This document shows, piece by piece, positions 27,586 to 36,340 of a stretch of 64,000 nt of DNA; position 1 is the first letter of the stretch, and every line of letters begins with the position of its first letter. The notes under the pieces are model-generated. The model was not told the DNA's origin. It ran no database searches and worked only from the letters and a program-made list of their open reading frames with translations. Source of the DNA: Bradyrhizobium sp. KBS0727 (GTDB taxonomy: Bacteria > Pseudomonadota > Alphaproteobacteria > Rhizobiales > Xanthobacteraceae); NCBI RefSeq assembly GCF_005937885.2, contig NZ_CP042176.1, forward strand, positions 2,785,501 to 2,849,500, in the 5' to 3' direction. Made by a program: the position numbers and the translations under genes.

Positions 27586-28046
27586 TGCGGCCGTCTCCTC
27601 ATCAGGCGCAGCGGCGTATAGATCAGGACGGTGTCGCCGCGCTGGGTCAGGACGTGGTTGGTGCAGCGAACCAGGCCCCGATGCCCTTTGGAGGCTGCGC
27701 GAAGTTCGGATACCTCGCATTCGACGTGAATGGTATCGCCGACCATCGTCGGCCCCTTCACGTCGAGCTCGGCGTGCAGGAAGGCGAGGCCGGTGCCCTG
27801 CATGAATGGCGTCAGCAGGCCCTCGGCGAATGAATAGACCAGCGCTGCAGGGACCACGCGCTCCCTGATCGCCATGTCGCCGCGATCGGCGTCATTGGTG
27901 AACAGCTCTTCGGTGAGCCATGTCAGGTTGACGAAGGCCGACAGGTCCGCGGCGGTAATGGTTCGGCCGGCCGTGTGAAACCAGGATCCAACGGCAAGAT
28001 CGTCGAAGTAGAGGCCGCGCCCGAGCAGGGTTCCTTTTTTCGTCAC
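27582..28046 (-). CDS. MaoC-like dehydratase with non-canonical active-site region
   Basis: A 154-residue hot-dog-fold MaoC-family protein (RGLYFDDLAVGSWFHTAGRT at the N-terminus, VGDTIHVECEVSELR in the second half). The region that in (R)-enoyl-CoA hydratases reads GDxNPxH here reads TWLTEELFTND, so the usual Asp/His pair is not evident. Related SGLTEPLF-type members occur beside class III CoA-transferases in dicarboxylate-CoA pathways such as mesaconyl-CoA hydration. That parallel is suggestive only. It starts with GTG, preceded by AGAGGAG, and overlaps the CoA-transferase stop (GTGA). Confidence 0.8.
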   Translation of the reverse strand: MTKKGTLLGRGLYFDDLAVGSWFHTAGRTITAADLSAFVNLTWLTEELFTNDADRGDMAIRERVVPAALVYSFAEGLLTPFMQGTGLAFLHAELDVKGPTMVGDTIHVECEVSELRAASKGHRGLVRCTNHVLTQRGDTVLIYTPLRLMRRRPQ

Positions 28047-29275
28047 GACCCGATCTCCTCTGGCGCCATTCGCGGTTCCGACGTGATCCCGGCCGCCACA
28101 AGCGCGTCGATGGCCTCGGTTGCATAGCCCGCTGCGCGCAGGATGTCGCGGCTATGCTGGCCGAGCCGCGGCGCCGGCCCGCCGATGTCGGCCGGCGTTT
28201 TCGAAAACATTGTCGGCACGCCGGGCATTCGCAACGGGCCCTCGGTGGGATGCTGTTGCATCTGGAAGAAGCCCTTGGCCCGCAGATGCGGATCGTCGAC
28301 GAGTTGCTCGATGGAGCGCAGCGGCTCGACCGGAATATCGATGGCGGACAGAAGCTCCACCCATTCCGCCGTGGTCCGCTGCGTCATGTAGGTCGTCACC
28401 ATCGCGTAGATTTCGTCGATATGCTCGGAGCGGCTGGTGATGGTGGCGAAGCGGGGATCGCCGGTGAAAATCTCGGGTTCGCCGATCGCCGTGAAGAAGC
28501 GGCGCCACTGCCGGTCGCTGTAGACCAACGCACAGACGTAGCCGTCCTTGGTGGGGTAAGGCCGGCGGTCACGCGACAGCAGGCGGCCATATCCCATGTC
28601 GCCCAGCCCCGGCTCGAACAGGCCTCCGCCCATGTGATCGCCGAGTACGAGTTGCGCCATGGTCTCGAACATCGGGATATCGATTCGCTGGCCATGGCCA
28701 TGGCCATGGCGCTCGCGATGCCACAGCGCAGCGGTGATGGCGCCGACTGCCCAGATACCGACCACGCGATCGGCGATCGCCAGCGGCGCGTAGCGGGGCG
28801 CGGGATTGCCGGCCCGCTGCACCAGGCTCGGGATCCCGGTGCCGCCCTGCATCAAATCGTCATAGGCCGGTCGCGCGGCGTATGGGCCATCCTGGCCGTA
28901 GCCGAACAGCCCGGCATAGATGATCTTCGGGTTCGAGGCCGCGACGTCGGCGTAGCCGAGCATCAGGCGTTCCATCACCTGCGGCCGGAGGTTGTAGACC
29001 AGCACGTCAGCGGTCTCGATCAGCTTCAGCAGCGCCTCACGGCCCTGCTTCTGCTTGAGATCGAGCACGATGCTTCGCTTGCCGCGATTGGCCTGCAGAA
29101 ATATCGAACCCATGCCGGGGTTGCGGAACGGTCCGATGCCGCGGACCGAATCGCCTTCGGGAGATTCGATCTTGACCACATCGGCGCCCATATCGCCGAG
29201 AATCTGCGTGGTGTAGGGCCCCATCAGAACGGTGGTCAGATCGAGGATTTTCAGACCGGTGAGGGGGCCTGTCAT
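28043..29275 (-). CDS. Class III (CaiB/BaiF) CoA-transferase
   Basis: A 410-residue family III CoA-transferase. Diagnostic segments are GLKILDLTTVLMGPYTTQIL, DMGADVVKIESPEGD, the NRGKRSIVLDLK block and RPQVMERLMLGYADV. The catalytic aspartate is expected in the YDDLMQGGTG segment. It would activate the imported acid by moving CoA from a donor thioester. The ATG at 29275 before TGPLTGL fits the family; another ATG at 29299 adds eight residues. It follows dctP after 63 nt and overlaps the MaoC gene downstream. Confidence 0.9.
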   Translation of the reverse strand: MTGPLTGLKILDLTTVLMGPYTTQILGDMGADVVKIESPEGDSVRGIGPFRNPGMGSIFLQANRGKRSIVLDLKQKQGREALLKLIETADVLVYNLRPQVMERLMLGYADVAASNPKIIYAGLFGYGQDGPYAARPAYDDLMQGGTGIPSLVQRAGNPAPRYAPLAIADRVVGIWAVGAITAALWHRERHGHGHGQRIDIPMFETMAQLVLGDHMGGGLFEPGLGDMGYGRLLSRDRRPYPTKDGYVCALVYSDRQWRRFFTAIGEPEIFTGDPRFATITSRSEHIDEIYAMVTTYMTQRTTAEWVELLSAIDIPVEPLRSIEQLVDDPHLRAKGFFQMQQHPTEGPLRMPGVPTMFSKTPADIGGPAPRLGQHSRDILRAAGYATEAIDALVAAGITSEPRMAPEEIGS

Positions 29276-29338
29276 TTGCCAAGCCCTCTCAGCTTGCATC
29301 TGCGATGCGGGAATAGCGGCAACAACGGGGAAGTTGCT

Positions 29339-30364
29339 TCACTTGAGCGCACTCTCGAACGCGGCGAGAACTTCCGATCCGGGTTTGCCGCGGCCGTCCA
29401 GTTCCTTGGCCCACTCCTTGCTGACGTCGACCATCTGGGCTTCGATGCGCGCCTTGTCGGCAGCGCTGAAATCGACCTCCAGCACGCCGCGGGCTTTGAG
29501 CTTTTCCTGGTCCTGCAGCTCGTTGCGCTGGGATATTTCGCAGCCGCGCTCGGTGGTTTCGCGGCCGACCCGTAGCATGGCCTCCTGGACGTCGGGCGGC
29601 AGGGTCTTCCAGCGCTTCTCCGAAATCACGTAGGTGACGACGAAGCTGCCGAAATTGGCGCCGACCGAAGCCGACTTGATCAGGTCCTGCACGTCGTAGG
29701 AAAAGATGCTCGAATATGGAAACAGCATGCCGTCGATGGTGCCACGCGACAGCGACTGATAGACGTCGGGGGAGGCGATCTGCAGCGACACGGCGCCGAG
29801 CTTCTGAACTGCAAGCTCCTTGGCCTTGCCGGAGGTGCGGATCTTCAGGCCCTTGAGCGTGTCGATGCCGGGAAACGTCGCGCTGCGCAGAAAGATCTGG
29901 TAGGGCGGAAGCACGATGGTGAACAGCAACCTGACGCCGGCCGGCTCCAGTTCCCGTTTGGCGATGATGCCGTCGGTCGCCAGCTTGTAGAATGCCGCCG
30001 TACCTTCGCACGATGTGGAAAAACGCAAGGGAAGTTCGGCGACGACCGAGAGCGGCAGCTTGTCGGTCACGAACGATGGCGCGACGTAGCCGATGTCGAC
30101 GACGCCGGTCTGCGTGAGGGAGAGCAGGTCCTTGGCCTTTCCAAGCTGCTCGGACGGATAGTATTGAAATGCAATTTTATTGCCGGTCTCCTTGGCGACG
30201 CGGTCCATGTACCATTTCGTGACCTGCTCGCTGATGTAATGTCCGCCGGGAAATGAATCCGCCACGCGAAGGGTGAGCGGATCGGCAGCATGGGACGGTG
30301 CGATCGAGCCGATCGCGAGCGGTGCGACCCAGAGCGCGGCAAAGATACCTGGCATTTTCTTCAT
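29339..30364 (-). CDS. dctP: TRAP transporter substrate-binding protein DctP
   Basis: A 341-residue periplasmic solute-binding protein. The signal peptide spans residues 1-27 (LWVAPLAIGSIAPSHAA). The mature part begins LTLRVADSFPGGHYISEQ, followed by YYPSEQLGKAKDLLSLTQTG, a TRAP-type ligand-binding pattern. The segment FPGIDTLKGLKIRTSG contains the arginine that usually grips the substrate carboxylate. It is encoded directly after the IclR regulator, 41 nt downstream, and before the CoA-transferase, so regulator, binding protein, enzymes and permease appear to be one transcript. Confidence 0.93.
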   Translation of the reverse strand: MKKMPGIFAALWVAPLAIGSIAPSHAADPLTLRVADSFPGGHYISEQVTKWYMDRVAKETGNKIAFQYYPSEQLGKAKDLLSLTQTGVVDIGYVAPSFVTDKLPLSVVAELPLRFSTSCEGTAAFYKLATDGIIAKRELEPAGVRLLFTIVLPPYQIFLRSATFPGIDTLKGLKIRTSGKAKELAVQKLGAVSLQIASPDVYQSLSRGTIDGMLFPYSSIFSYDVQDLIKSASVGANFGSFVVTYVISEKRWKTLPPDVQEAMLRVGRETTERGCEISQRNELQDQEKLKARGVLEVDFSAADKARIEAQMVDVSKEWAKELDGRGKPGSEVLAAFESALK

Positions 30365-30404
30365 TGACGTTCTCCCGTTTTCTTCTTGTTTTATGCCTGG
30401 AAAT

Positions 30405-31133
30405 TCAGCCGGCATCGGCGATCGAGCGGCAGGCGCGCTGCAACTGGTCGGCTCTGGCGGCAATCTCGTCCTTCATGCGGTAGCGCGGCCCTGCCAGCGC
30501 GACCGCAAAGTGTTCGTCGTTGATCTTCATGGCGACGGCGACGGCCATCACGTCCGCGACGCTCTCGCCGTCGTTGAGGTAATAGCCACGCTTCAGCGAC
30601 TTGACGATGTCGGTCGCGTAGGCGGCTGCCGATGGCAGCGTCTGCTTGGTGTATTTGGTGAATTTCAGCTTGGAGATGACGGCTTTGCGCTCGGCCTCCG
30701 GAAGCTGGCCGAGCAGGGCCTTGCCCATCGAATTGGCGTGCAGGTCGCGGATTTCGCCGACCACCGCCGAATAGCGGATCCGATGCGGCGATTCGAACAC
30801 TTCCATGTACACGACCTTGTCGCCGCTGCGCTTCGACAGCACGACGGTTTCGCCGGTCTGGTCGCGCAATTCGGAAAGCGCATGGGATACCCGCGTTCCG
30901 ATCGGGTCGTGCTGCGCGATCGTGGTGACAAGCTGCAGCATCCGCTTGGTCGGATATAGGCCGCGACGTGATCCCAGCGAATAGAGAAATCCGCGGGCTT
31001 CGAAGGTGCGAACCAGGTTGAAGCAGGTCGAGACCGGCATCTTCATCCGCCGGGCGAGGTCGGACAGCGTGATCGGCGTCTGCAGGCGCGCAAACGTCTC
31101 GAAAAGGTCGAAGGTACGCGAGGCCGACTTCAT
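30405..31133 (-). CDS. IclR-family regulator of the TRAP operon
   Basis: A 242-residue IclR-type regulator. The N-terminal winged helix has TLSDLARRMKMPVSTCFNLV as helix-turn-helix. The effector domain contains GETVVLSKRSGDKVVYMEVF, NSMGKALLGQLPE and GESVADVMAVAVAM. It is the first gene of the operon, so it is probably autoregulated. A TTTCAC-N4-GTGAAA palindrome lies 5-21 bp upstream of its start codon. The likely effector is the TRAP-imported acid or its CoA ester (inference). Confidence 0.9.
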   Translation of the reverse strand: MKSASRTFDLFETFARLQTPITLSDLARRMKMPVSTCFNLVRTFEARGFLYSLGSRRGLYPTKRMLQLVTTIAQHDPIGTRVSHALSELRDQTGETVVLSKRSGDKVVYMEVFESPHRIRYSAVVGEIRDLHANSMGKALLGQLPEAERKAVISKLKFTKYTKQTLPSAAAYATDIVKSLKRGYYLNDGESVADVMAVAVAMKINDEHFAVALAGPRYRMKDEIAARADQLQRACRSIADAG

Positions 31134-31138
31134 CGTGT

Positions 31139-31154
31139 TTTCACTATTGTGAAA
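31139..31154. promoter_or_regulatory. Palindromic operator upstream of IclR-TRAP operon
   Basis: TTTCAC-TATT-GTGAAA is a perfect 6-bp inverted repeat immediately upstream of the iclR start. The same core partly recurs 10-15 bp further out (TTCATCTATTGGAAA). IclR-family operators commonly have this TTTCA/TGAAA form, so autoregulation is likely. Confidence 0.5.
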
Positions 31155-31293
31155 GATAATTCATCTATTGGAAACAGGGTAAAGCGCGTGCGCGGTGGGG
31201 AGTCAAGCCCGCGATGCCGGATGCGCGCCGCCGTGATGTGATCACGCAGCCCGTTCCGTCCGATTGACGGCGCCGCGTAGGGCCGCCTCGAAC

Positions 31294-32424
31294 TTATTTC
31301 GTGGTCAGCGCAATGGCTTTGGCCGCGGCGAATCCGTCGATGTCGGAGTCGGAAAATCCCCATTCCAGCAGCGCCTCGCGGGTGCCGGCACCCGGTGCTT
31401 CCGGAGGCCGCGGCAAAGCGGGCTTGGTTCTTCCGAACCGCGGCGCGGGCGCGGGCTGGACCACGCCGTCGATGTCGACGAAGGTCTGCCGCAGCTTGTT
31501 GTGGGGATGCTGCGGCGCCTCGGCCATGGTCAGCACCGGGGCAAAGCAGGCATCGCTGCCCTCCAGCGCCGCGCACCACTGATCCCGGGTGCGGGTCTTG
31601 AACGCCGCTGCAATCCGCGCCCGCAGTTCCGGTCCGTCATTGCCGGGCTCGATGCCGAGCAACCGGAACAGATCTGCCCGGAATTTCATCTCGATCGCGG
31701 CAACGGACACGTAGAGACCATCGGCGCAGGGATACACTCCGTAGATCGCGGATCCGCCATCGAGAACGTTGGTGCCGCGATCCAGGCTGTACAAGCCCGC
31801 TGCGTGCAACCCGAAGAACATCGTCATCAGCGATGATGCGCCATCGGTCATGGCGGCATCGACGACCTGTCCCTGGCCGGAATGTTTGGCTTCCAGCAAC
31901 GCGCACGCCATGCCGAAGGCAAGGTAGAGCGCGCCGCCGCCGAAGTCGCCGACGAGGTTGAGCGGCGCAACCGGCGCTTCGCCGGCGTTCCCGATCGCCG
32001 ACAAAGCGCCGGTCAGCGCGATATAGTTGAGGTCGTGCCCGGCGGCCTGCGCCAGCGGTCCCTCCTGACCCCAGCCCGTCATCCGGCCATACACCAGCCG
32101 CGGGTTGCGCGCGAGCGCCACCTCCGGTCCCAGTCCCAGCCGCTCCATGGTGCCGGGGCGAAAGCCTTCGATCGAAGCGTCCGCACGTGCCACCAGCTGC
32201 AAAGCGAGATCGATGCCGGACGGCTGTTTGAGATCGATGGCGATCGAGCGTCGCCCACGCATCAAGAGGTCGAACCGGGTTGGCTTGTGGACCCCGAGAT
32301 CGCTCGGCGCGGTGCGATCGAGACGCACCACCGTCGCACCCATGTCGGCCAGCAGCATCGCGGCCATCGGCCCCGGACCGATGCCTGCGAACTCGACCAC
32401 GCGTATTCCCGCCAGCGGACCCAT
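31294..32424 (-). CDS. Alpha-methylacyl-CoA racemase
   Basis: A 376-residue CaiB/BaiF-fold protein of the alpha-methylacyl-CoA racemase (AMACR/Mcr) branch. Typical segments are the start [65 protein letters not shown] (with the His-Asp catalytic region) and [13 protein letters not shown]. The enzyme inverts 2-methyl-branched acyl-CoA esters so that stereospecific acyl-CoA dehydrogenases can act. This is a strong pointer to methyl-branched, isoprenoid or sterol-side-chain substrates. It is co-oriented with and 39 nt downstream of an enoyl-CoA hydratase gene. Confidence 0.92.
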   Translation of the reverse strand: MGPLAGIRVVEFAGIGPGPMAAMLLADMGATVVRLDRTAPSDLGVHKPTRFDLLMRGRRSIAIDLKQPSGIDLALQLVARADASIEGFRPGTMERLGLGPEVALARNPRLVYGRMTGWGQEGPLAQAAGHDLNYIALTGALSAIGNAGEAPVAPLNLVGDFGGGALYLAFGMACALLEAKHSGQGQVVDAAMTDGASSLMTMFFGLHAAGLYSLDRGTNVLDGGSAIYGVYPCADGLYVSVAAIEMKFRADLFRLLGIEPGNDGPELRARIAAAFKTRTRDQWCAALEGSDACFAPVLTMAEAPQHPHNKLRQTFVDIDGVVQPAPAPRFGRTKPALPRPPEAPGAGTREALLEWGFSDSDIDGFAAAKAIALTTK

Positions 32425-32463
32425 TCTCGTTCTCCTGTCGGATGTCAGCGACTGCTTTTGAAA

Positions 32464-33249
32464 TCAGGCGTTCTTGAAGTCGGCTTTGCGCTTGCCGAGA
32501 AAGGCGGTGACGCCTTCGGCGAATTCCCGGCTGCCGAAGGCCACGGCCTGCGCCATCGCTTCGGCGGCAAAGAAATCGTCGATCGGTCCATAAGCGCTGT
32601 TCAACAGCATCTTGGTCAAACCGAACGAGGTCGCCGGCCCGGCGGCCAGCTCTTTCGCCAATTGCAAGGCGTCATCGACGAGCGACGCGGCCGGCACCAT
32701 GCGTTTAGCGATGCCGATCGCAACCGCTTCGGACGCCTCGATACGGCGATTGGTCAGAAGAATATCCTTGGCGCGGGCGGCGCCGACGCTGCGCGGTAAC
32801 GTCAGCGCGAGGCCGAGGTCTGGTGCTGCGCCGAGGCCCGGGAAGGCGGCGCGGAAAAAGGCTTTGTCGGAGACGATCACGATGTCGCACAACAGCGCCA
32901 GCGAAAATCCCGCACCCGCCGCCGCGCCGTTGACGGCCGCCACCACCGGCTTATCGCCGGTCAGAATGCATTTGGTCCACGCGTAGGTTTGATGCATGCG
33001 TGCCCGCACCGACGGCGCACCGCGATCATTCATGTTGCTGATATCGCCGCCGGCGCAGAAGGCTTCCTCGGAACCGGTAATCACCAGGCAGCGTACAGCG
33101 CTGTCCTGCATCAGGGCGGGGATCCTGGTTTCGAGGTGGGTCTTGATGTCGACGGCTAGGGCGTTGCGTGTGCGCGGCCGGTTGAGGCGGATCAGGGCGA
33201 CATCGTCGTGATGTTCGACGATGACGGCGTCGTTCTCTTTGGCTGTCAT
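32464..33249 (-). CDS. Enoyl-CoA hydratase/isomerase (crotonase) family
   Basis: A 261-residue crotonase-fold protein. The oxyanion-hole segments are VITGSEEAFCAGGDISNMND and VAAVNGAAAGAGFSLALLCD, and the region where the second catalytic glutamate normally sits reads FPGLGAAPDLGLALTLPRSV. There the usual Glu is replaced by Asp or Ala (GAAPDLG), so hydration activity may be altered or the enzyme may act as an isomerase. It heads a two-gene minus-strand unit with the racemase. The start region is divergent from an acyl-CoA ligase gene, with a palindromic operator candidate between them. Confidence 0.88.
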   Translation of the reverse strand: MTAKENDAVIVEHHDDVALIRLNRPRTRNALAVDIKTHLETRIPALMQDSAVRCLVITGSEEAFCAGGDISNMNDRGAPSVRARMHQTYAWTKCILTGDKPVVAAVNGAAAGAGFSLALLCDIVIVSDKAFFRAAFPGLGAAPDLGLALTLPRSVGAARAKDILLTNRRIEASEAVAIGIAKRMVPAASLVDDALQLAKELAAGPATSFGLTKMLLNSAYGPIDDFFAAEAMAQAVAFGSREFAEGVTAFLGKRKADFKNA

Positions 33250-33357
33250 GTGGTTCCTCCGATGCGCGCGCTCTGGCGCGCGGCTTTGAAAATCTGGTTT
33301 GAAGTCGTGGTGTTAATTCCAGGCTCTTGCGGCAACATTAGACCGCACGCTTCAAAA

Positions 33358-33384
33358 ATGAAACTCAATTTCGCATATTGAGTT
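33358..33384. promoter_or_regulatory. Palindromic operator between hydratase and ligase genes
   Basis: AACTCAAT-TTCGCAT-ATTGAGTT (33362-33384) is a perfect 8-bp inverted repeat. It contains ATTTCGCATATT, also found in the promoters near 37.4 kb and 41.25 kb. The left half (ATGAAAC-TCA-ATTTCGC) is a degenerate version of their GCGAAAT-N3-ATTTCGC palindrome. A common IclR-type regulator is inferred. Confidence 0.5.
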
Positions 33385-33442
33385 ATGGCAGGCGGACGTC
33401 TATAAGGGCGCCAATAACAATCGAAACACGATCGGGGAAACG

Positions 33443-34999
33443 ATGAACCTGACGATGGGTCTTCGGAAGGCGGCTAGATTCGGTGGCGACGCCGAGGCGC
33501 TGGTGTGCGGCGAGGCGCGCCTCGACCGGCGGACTCTGGTCGACAGGGTGGCGCGTCTCGCTTCCGTCCTGCGCGATCTCGGCATGGGCGACGGCGACCG
33601 GGTGGCGATGCTGGCGGCCAACGGTCAGCACTATATCGAATTCTATTTTGCAGTGTTGTGGGGCGGCGGCGTGATCGTTCCGATCAACTCGCGGTTTGCC
33701 CTCCCCGAAATGATCGAGCAGATCCGCGACGCGAGCCCCGTGGTTCTGATCGTTGACCGGACCTTTGCCGAGACCGGCGCGCAGCTCACCGAGGCCGCGC
33801 CGTCGGTCAAGGCGATGCTGTCTGTAGCGGTCGGCAAGGCGGGGCCGAAGGCGTTCGACTACGAAACTATGCTCGCCGCAGCACAACCGCGCGAGGATGC
33901 GCTCAGGGGCGGCGAAGACCTCGCGTGCATCTTCTATACCGGAGGCACCACCGGCCGTTCAAAAGGCGTGATGCTCAGCCATCGCAACCTGTGGGCCAAC
34001 GCCGTGGTGACTGCGGCGCGCCTCGGCTTCGACGAGAGCATGGTCAGCCTGCATGCCGGGCCGTTGTTCCACCTCGCCGCCGGCGCGCGCGTCTACACCA
34101 CGGCCGTAGTCGGTGGCAAACATGTTGTCATTCCGCGGTTTACCCCGGTTGATGTGCTGGAGGCCATTGCGCGCGACAGAGTCACCGTGGCGACCTTTGT
34201 GCCGACGATGCTGTCGATGCTGCTCGAACTCCCCGATCTCGGTTCGTACGATCTGTCGAGCCTGCGAATGATCACCTATGGCGCTTCTCCGATACCGGAA
34301 GTTGTTCTGAGCGAATGCATGAAACGCTTTCCGTCGGTTCGGTTCTCGCAATCCTACGGCATGACGGAATTGTCGCCGGTCGCCACCATCCTCGGACCGG
34401 AGGACCACATGCCCGACGCTCCGAGGCGACATCTTCGCTCGGCCGGCCGGCCGATCAGTTCGGCGGAAGTGAAGGTCGTCGATGCCAAGGATCGCGAACT
34501 GCCCTGCGGCGAGATCGGCGAAATCCTGGTGCGCGGCCCGATGGTGATGCAGGGCTACTGGAACAAGCCCGAGCTGACCGCGGAAACCCTGCGCGGCGGC
34601 TGGATGCACACCGGAGACTCCGGCTATTTCGAACCCGACGGCTATCTCTATATCGCCGACCGCATCAAGGACATGATCATATCCGGCGGCGAAAACGTCT
34701 ATTCGGCCGAAGTCGAGAATGCGATCTGCGCGCATCCGGATGTTCTGCAATGCGCTGTGATCGGCATTCCCGATGAACGTTGGGGCGAAAGCGTCCATGC
34801 GGTTGTGGTCCGGCGTCCCGCTGCCGTCCTGACGGACGATGGCATCATTACCCACTGCCGTGGCTTGATCGCCGGCTACAAATGTCCGCGCAGCGTGGAT
34901 GTCCGCGATCAACCGCTGCCGCTGTCGAGTGTCAACAAGATCAACAAAGCCGAATTGCGCGCCCCGTTCTGGAAGGAACGCACACGGCAGGTCAATTGA
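33443..34999 (+). CDS. AMP-forming acyl-CoA ligase (FadD-like)
   Basis: A 518-residue ANL-superfamily ligase that activates a carboxylic acid to its CoA thioester via an acyl-adenylate. Motifs seen are the P-loop FYTGGTTGRSKGVMLSH, SYGMTELSPVATILGPE, the hinge YLYIADRIKDMIISGGENVY, and the C-terminal SSVNKINKAELR with the catalytic lysine. The substrate is not evident; surrounding racemase and thiolase genes suggest a branched or cyclic acid. A GGGGAAACG ribosome-binding site precedes the ATG. A periplasmic binding-protein gene follows after 60 nt. Confidence 0.92.
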   Translation: MNLTMGLRKAARFGGDAEALVCGEARLDRRTLVDRVARLASVLRDLGMGDGDRVAMLAANGQHYIEFYFAVLWGGGVIVPINSRFALPEMIEQIRDASPVVLIVDRTFAETGAQLTEAAPSVKAMLSVAVGKAGPKAFDYETMLAAAQPREDALRGGEDLACIFYTGGTTGRSKGVMLSHRNLWANAVVTAARLGFDESMVSLHAGPLFHLAAGARVYTTAVVGGKHVVIPRFTPVDVLEAIARDRVTVATFVPTMLSMLLELPDLGSYDLSSLRMITYGASPIPEVVLSECMKRFPSVRFSQSYGMTELSPVATILGPEDHMPDAPRRHLRSAGRPISSAEVKVVDAKDRELPCGEIGEILVRGPMVMQGYWNKPELTAETLRGGWMHTGDSGYFEPDGYLYIADRIKDMIISGGENVYSAEVENAICAHPDVLQCAVIGIPDERWGESVHAVVVRRPAAVLTDDGIITHCRGLIAGYKCPRSVDVRDQPLPLSSVNKINKAELRAPFWKERTRQVN

Positions 35000-35059
35000 C
35001 CGGTGTGCAACCGGTCACCACGGTGCCCGCCAACAGAACGTAGCCGACAGGGGAGGCAA

Positions 35060-36262
35060 ATGAAGTTGAAATTCATGATATCGGTACTGACCGGGGTATT
35101 TGCGATCGCAGCGTTGTTTTCGGCAAATGCCGCGGGAAAAAAATACAGCGTTGGCGCGTCCGACACGGAAATCAAGATCGGTCATACAACCGCCTACAGT
35201 GGTCCGGTATCCGCATTCGGAGCAGGCGGACGTACCCTGGTGGCCTATTTCAAGATGGTCAACGAGGCGGGTGGAATCAACGGTCGCCGCGTCAACGTCA
35301 TTTCCCTGGACGACGCATACAGCCCGCCAAAGACGGTAGAGCAAACGCGCAAGCTGGTTGAAGATCAGGAGGTGCTGCTGATCTACGGCGTATCCGGAAC
35401 GCCGACCAATTCCGCCACTCAGAGATACCTCAACGGCAAGGGCGTACCGCAAATTCTCATTGCTACGGGGGCGTCGAAATTCAACAACCCCAAAGACTTT
35501 CCGTGGACGATGCCATTCTGGCCCTCCAATGGCCTCGAGCAGAAAATCTATGTCGATTATATTCTCAAGATGAAGCCGGACGCGAAGATCGCGGTCCTCT
35601 ATGCAAACGACGATTACGGAAAAGACCATCTCGACGGCATCAAGGCAGCGCTGGGCGCGAATCCGGGTTCCAAAGCTTCGATTGTCGCCGAACTGAGCTA
35701 CGAAACGTCGGATCCGACGATCGATTCCCAAATTGTAAATCTCAAGGCTTCAGGCGCCGATGTGTTCATCTGCGCCAGCACGGGGAAATTTGCAGCCCAG
35801 GCCATCCGCAAGGCGCGCGAGATCGGGTGGTCCCCCCTGAAGTTTTTGACCAATGCTTCAAGCTCGGTCAGCGCCGTACTCAAGCCCGCGGGCCTTGAGA
35901 ATTCGGTGGGTGTCATGACCGCGGCCTTTCTCAAGGCGCCCAACGATCCGATCTGGGCGAACGACAAAGACGTCAAGGACTACGTCGAGTTCATGAAGAA
36001 GTGGAATTCGCAAGACAACCCGAACGACTTCTATGCAACGGTTGCTTACGTCAACGCGGCGATGCTGCGCCACGTGCTTGAGAGCAGCGGCGACGACCTG
36101 ACGCGGGACAATGTTATGGAACAGGTAGCGAATATCCATGATGTTCGCCTGCCGTTGCACCTGCCGCACGTGGTGCTGAAAACAACTCCGCAGGATTTTA
36201 ATGCGTTCAGATCGCTCCAGTTGCAGCGATTCGACGGGGAAAAATGGATTGATGTCGATTAG
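35060..36262 (+). CDS. ABC substrate-binding protein, LivK-type (copy 1)
   Basis: A 400-residue periplasmic binding protein of the branched-chain amino acid (HAAT) type. It has an N-terminal signal peptide (residues 1-24, ending SANAA). The mature start is SDTEIKIGHTTAYSGPVSAF, followed by GGINGRRVNVISLDDAYSPP and KTVEQTRKLVEDQEVLLIYG. It is close in sequence to the binding protein encoded at 44083-45303, so the two are paralogues. No permease is adjacent; it probably uses the livHMGF-type genes about 12 kb downstream. A GGGAGG ribosome-binding site fixes the ATG at 35060. In this cluster such proteins may bind aromatic or acyl substrates rather than amino acids. Confidence 0.9.
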   Translation: MKLKFMISVLTGVFAIAALFSANAAGKKYSVGASDTEIKIGHTTAYSGPVSAFGAGGRTLVAYFKMVNEAGGINGRRVNVISLDDAYSPPKTVEQTRKLVEDQEVLLIYGVSGTPTNSATQRYLNGKGVPQILIATGASKFNNPKDFPWTMPFWPSNGLEQKIYVDYILKMKPDAKIAVLYANDDYGKDHLDGIKAALGANPGSKASIVAELSYETSDPTIDSQIVNLKASGADVFICASTGKFAAQAIRKAREIGWSPLKFLTNASSSVSAVLKPAGLENSVGVMTAAFLKAPNDPIWANDKDVKDYVEFMKKWNSQDNPNDFYATVAYVNAAMLRHVLESSGDDLTRDNVMEQVANIHDVRLPLHLPHVVLKTTPQDFNAFRSLQLQRFDGEKWIDVD

Positions 36263-36279
36263 AGCATGACCGGGGAAAA

Positions 36280-36312
36280 GCATGCCCTCGGGTCAATATT
36301 CCAGGGGCATGC
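36280..36312. terminator. Hairpin between convergent binding-protein and IclR genes
   Basis: GCATGCCC (36280-36287) pairs with GGGCATGC (36305-36312) across a 17-nt loop. It lies in the 78-bp gap between convergent genes and could terminate both transcripts. There is no strong T-tract. Confidence 0.45.
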
Positions 36313-36340
36313 CCGACAAGGCTCTCTGGAACGCTGTTTT

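Noticed and set aside
28681..28720. Tandem GCCATG units near 28.7 kb
   Set aside because: They encode a His-Gly run within the CoA-transferase (RHGHGHGQ) and are explained by coding sequence.
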